Shown here: piece after piece, positions 5,651 through 6,953 of the stretch
Position numbering within the stretch: the stretch's first letter is position 1
How the letters are laid out: every line of letters starts with the position of its first letter
Assembly (NCBI GenBank): GCA_031273645.1
Contig: JAISRM010000219.1
Coordinates: 1-6,953 of the forward strand
Origin: Endomicrobium sp.
GTDB lineage: Bacteria > Elusimicrobiota > Endomicrobiia > Endomicrobiales > Endomicrobiaceae
Direction: 5' to 3'
DNA: 6,953 bases
Translations under genes and position numbers: made by a program
The notes under the pieces: model-generated
What the model was told of the DNA's origin: nothing
Seen by the model: the letters and a program-made list of their open reading frames with translations, nothing else
The model's database searches: none

Positions 5651-6953
5651 CTATCCGACGAGAATTCTTGCTTGGGGATATTTTACGCGCTTCTTTTTTT
5701 GCGCAGAAGTAAGCATCATAATTAAAATAGTAATAATACCTATTCTTCCGGCAATCATCGACAGCATAATTATTATTTTGCCGCATAACGATAATTTATC
5801 GGTAATTCCGGCGGATAACCCAGAAGTTCCAAAAGCAGAAACAACTTCAAAAATAACTTTTATCGGCCTTTTGTCCGGTTCAAATAAAATCATAAGAGTC
5901 GAGAAAACCGATATTGAAGCAAAAAATATTATAAAAATTGCCAGAGATTTTTTTATTAAATCGGCCGGAATAATCCTTTTAAAAAGAACTGCGTCTTCCT
6001 CAGACATAATGACGCTTCTGACAAAAACGAAAACAAGCGCGACGGTCGTAACTTTTATGCCTCCGGCCGTGCTTCCGGGAGCTGCTCCTATCGACATAAT
6101 CAAAATCAAAACCGAATCTGTAAACTCATTATACAAAGACGCCGGTATTGATGAAAAACCGGCCGTTCTTGCGCTTACTATTTGAAAAAAAGCGTTGTTT
6201 AAACAATAAAATAATCCGTGATTTTTTAAAACGCCCGTACGTTCCGACAACAAAAATATTAAAAACCCCGACGATATTACGATTAAAGTAACGGAAAGTA
6301 TAACCTTGGTGTTCGTCGATAAATGAATGCGCTTATTTTTATAAGTATCAAATATATCAACTATGACGAAAAAACCCAGCCCTCCAAGAATTATAAGCGC
6401 CGCAATAACGTAAAGAATTGCGGGGTTGTAAGCGTATCCCGATAAACTGTGCTCAAAAAGAGAAAATCCGGCATTGCAAAAAGCGGCGACAGAATAAAAA
6501 ATACCCAGATAAACGGATTTAAAAAACGGATACTCCCTCATAAAAAGAACGCTGAGAACGACGGCGCCCGCCCCTTCTATGCTTACGACGAAAACAACGG
6601 CTTTTATAAGAAGTTCCTTAAGTCCGTTAAAAGAAGAGACGTCAAACATTTCCTTCATTATGCGTCTGTCTTTAAGCGCCATTTTGCCTATAAGCAAAGC
6701 GACTACAGTTGAAACAAACATATAGCCCATAGCGCCAAGCTGAACTAAAACAAGAATCAGCGCCTGACCGAAAAATGAAAAATAAGAGCCTATGTCAACT
6801 ATGCTTAAACCCGTAACGCATACGGCAGATACGGAAGTAAAAACTGAAATTAACGGCGAAAAAGCGGCGCCGGCGTTGCGCGAAACGGGCAGCGATAATA
6901 AAATCGCGCCCGCTGCGATAAGCCCCAAAAAAAACAAAAACACCGTTTTTGCC
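5651..6953 (-). CDS. ktrB: KtrB/TrkH-type potassium channel subunit, 5' end outside window
   Basis: This is an integral inner-membrane potassium translocating subunit with four M1-P-M2 repeats and a hydrophobic profile throughout. Counting from the valine codon at 6943, the four selectivity-filter loops are visible, each with its glycine: AVCVTGL (G45), AFCNAGF (G159), SARTAGF (G262) and AFGTSGL (G375). The gating loop of the third repeat reads GAAPGSTAGGIK (287-297), a strong family signature. The C-terminus ends YPQARILVG, close to the usual KtrB end. The visible part is 433 residues and the frame stays open to the window edge, so the true start lies outside. The total would be near 445-450, fitting KtrB rather than the longer TrkH with its extra N-terminal helices. 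The single-RCK partner KtrA directly downstream supports the assignment. Many KtrAB systems couple potassium to sodium, but that cannot be judged from sequence here. Confidence 0.95.
   Translation of the reverse strand, partial: AKTVFLFFLGLIAAGAILLSLPVSRNAGAAFSPLISVFTSVSAVCVTGLSIVDIGSYFSFFGQALILVLVQLGAMGYMFVSTVVALLIGKMALKDRRIMKEMFDVSSFNGLKELLIKAVVFVVSIEGAGAVVLSVLFMREYPFFKSVYLGIFYSVAAFCNAGFSLFEHSLSGYAYNPAILYVIAALIILGGLGFFVIVDIFDTYKNKRIHLSTNTKVILSVTLIVISSGFLIFLLSERTGVLKNHGLFYCLNNAFFQIVSARTAGFSSIPASLYNEFTDSVLILIMSIGAAPGSTAGGIKVTTVALVFVFVRSVIMSEEDAVLFKRIIPADLIKKSLAIFIIFFASISVFSTLMILFEPDKRPIKVIFEVVSAFGTSGLSAGITDKLSLCGKIIIMLSMIAGRIGIITILIMMLTSAQKKKRVKYPQARILVG

Noticed and set aside
5610..5786. Longer KtrA starting at 5786
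   Set aside because: The extension overlaps the ktrB 3' end, is Tyr/Asn-rich and unlike RCK proteins; the Rossmann fold begins right after the ATG at 5609.
5595..6185. Plus-strand open frame of 196 codons opposite ktrA and ktrB
   Set aside because: Antisense shadow of the well-supported ktrB coding sequence; it has no recognisable domain. The same applies to the other plus-strand frames at 14-310, 2099-2317, 2459-2752, 2915-3340, 3753-4121, 4977-5291, 5311-5565, 5540-5725 and 6449-6712.
6941..6943. GTG as the start of ktrB
   Set aside because: The frame stays open to the window edge, and KtrB proteins have further N-terminal residues before this hydrophobic helix.

Overview
All genes in this window lie on the minus strand. 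Read in the direction of transcription (high to low coordinate) they are: the 3' part of a KtrB-type potassium channel subunit; its cytosolic KtrA (RCK) partner; a short TPR protein whose frame is broken by an apparent 1-nt deletion; pheS and pheT, the two subunits of phenylalanyl-tRNA synthetase; and then, after a 134-bp gap, a secreted serine beta-lactamase-like protein that runs off the low-coordinate edge. No rRNA, tRNA, CRISPR array, insertion sequence or integrase is visible.

The DNA is moderately AT-rich. Codons end in both A/T and G/C, and spacing is typically bacterial. The length and architecture of PheT/PheS (bacterial PheT with OB-fold, B3/B4, B5 and FDX-ACB domains; PheS with a Cys4 zinc-ribbon-like insert) point to a bacterium outside the Enterobacteria. 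A member of Elusimicrobiota (Endomicrobium-like) or another AT-rich Gram-negative lineage is a guess from protein style and cannot be settled from this sequence alone. The Sec signal peptide on the beta-lactamase-like protein shows export, but does not prove a Gram-negative envelope.

Layout: 6953-5651 ktrB (5' end outside the window); 5650-5610 spacer with a small hairpin; 5609-4917 ktrA; 4901-4612 TPR gene, frameshifted, starting 15 nt after ktrA and overlapping pheS by 8 nt; 4619-3600 pheS; 3599-3496 spacer ending in a good ribosome binding site; 3495-1132 pheT; 1131-998 spacer with a weak possible terminator and an extended -10 promoter; 997-1 beta-lactamase-like gene. The tight spacing from ktrB to pheS suggests one transcript carrying potassium uptake and phenylalanine charging genes. 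The beta-lactamase-like gene probably has its own promoter.

I found no undescribed multi-gene system. The observations worth a second look are the frameshifted TPR gene between ktrA and pheS, a probable leaderless start on the beta-lactamase-like gene (TATAAT ends 6 nt before the ATG and there is no Shine-Dalgarno), and a perfect 24-bp palindrome that occupies exactly codons 16-23 of that same gene, across its signal peptide cleavage region.
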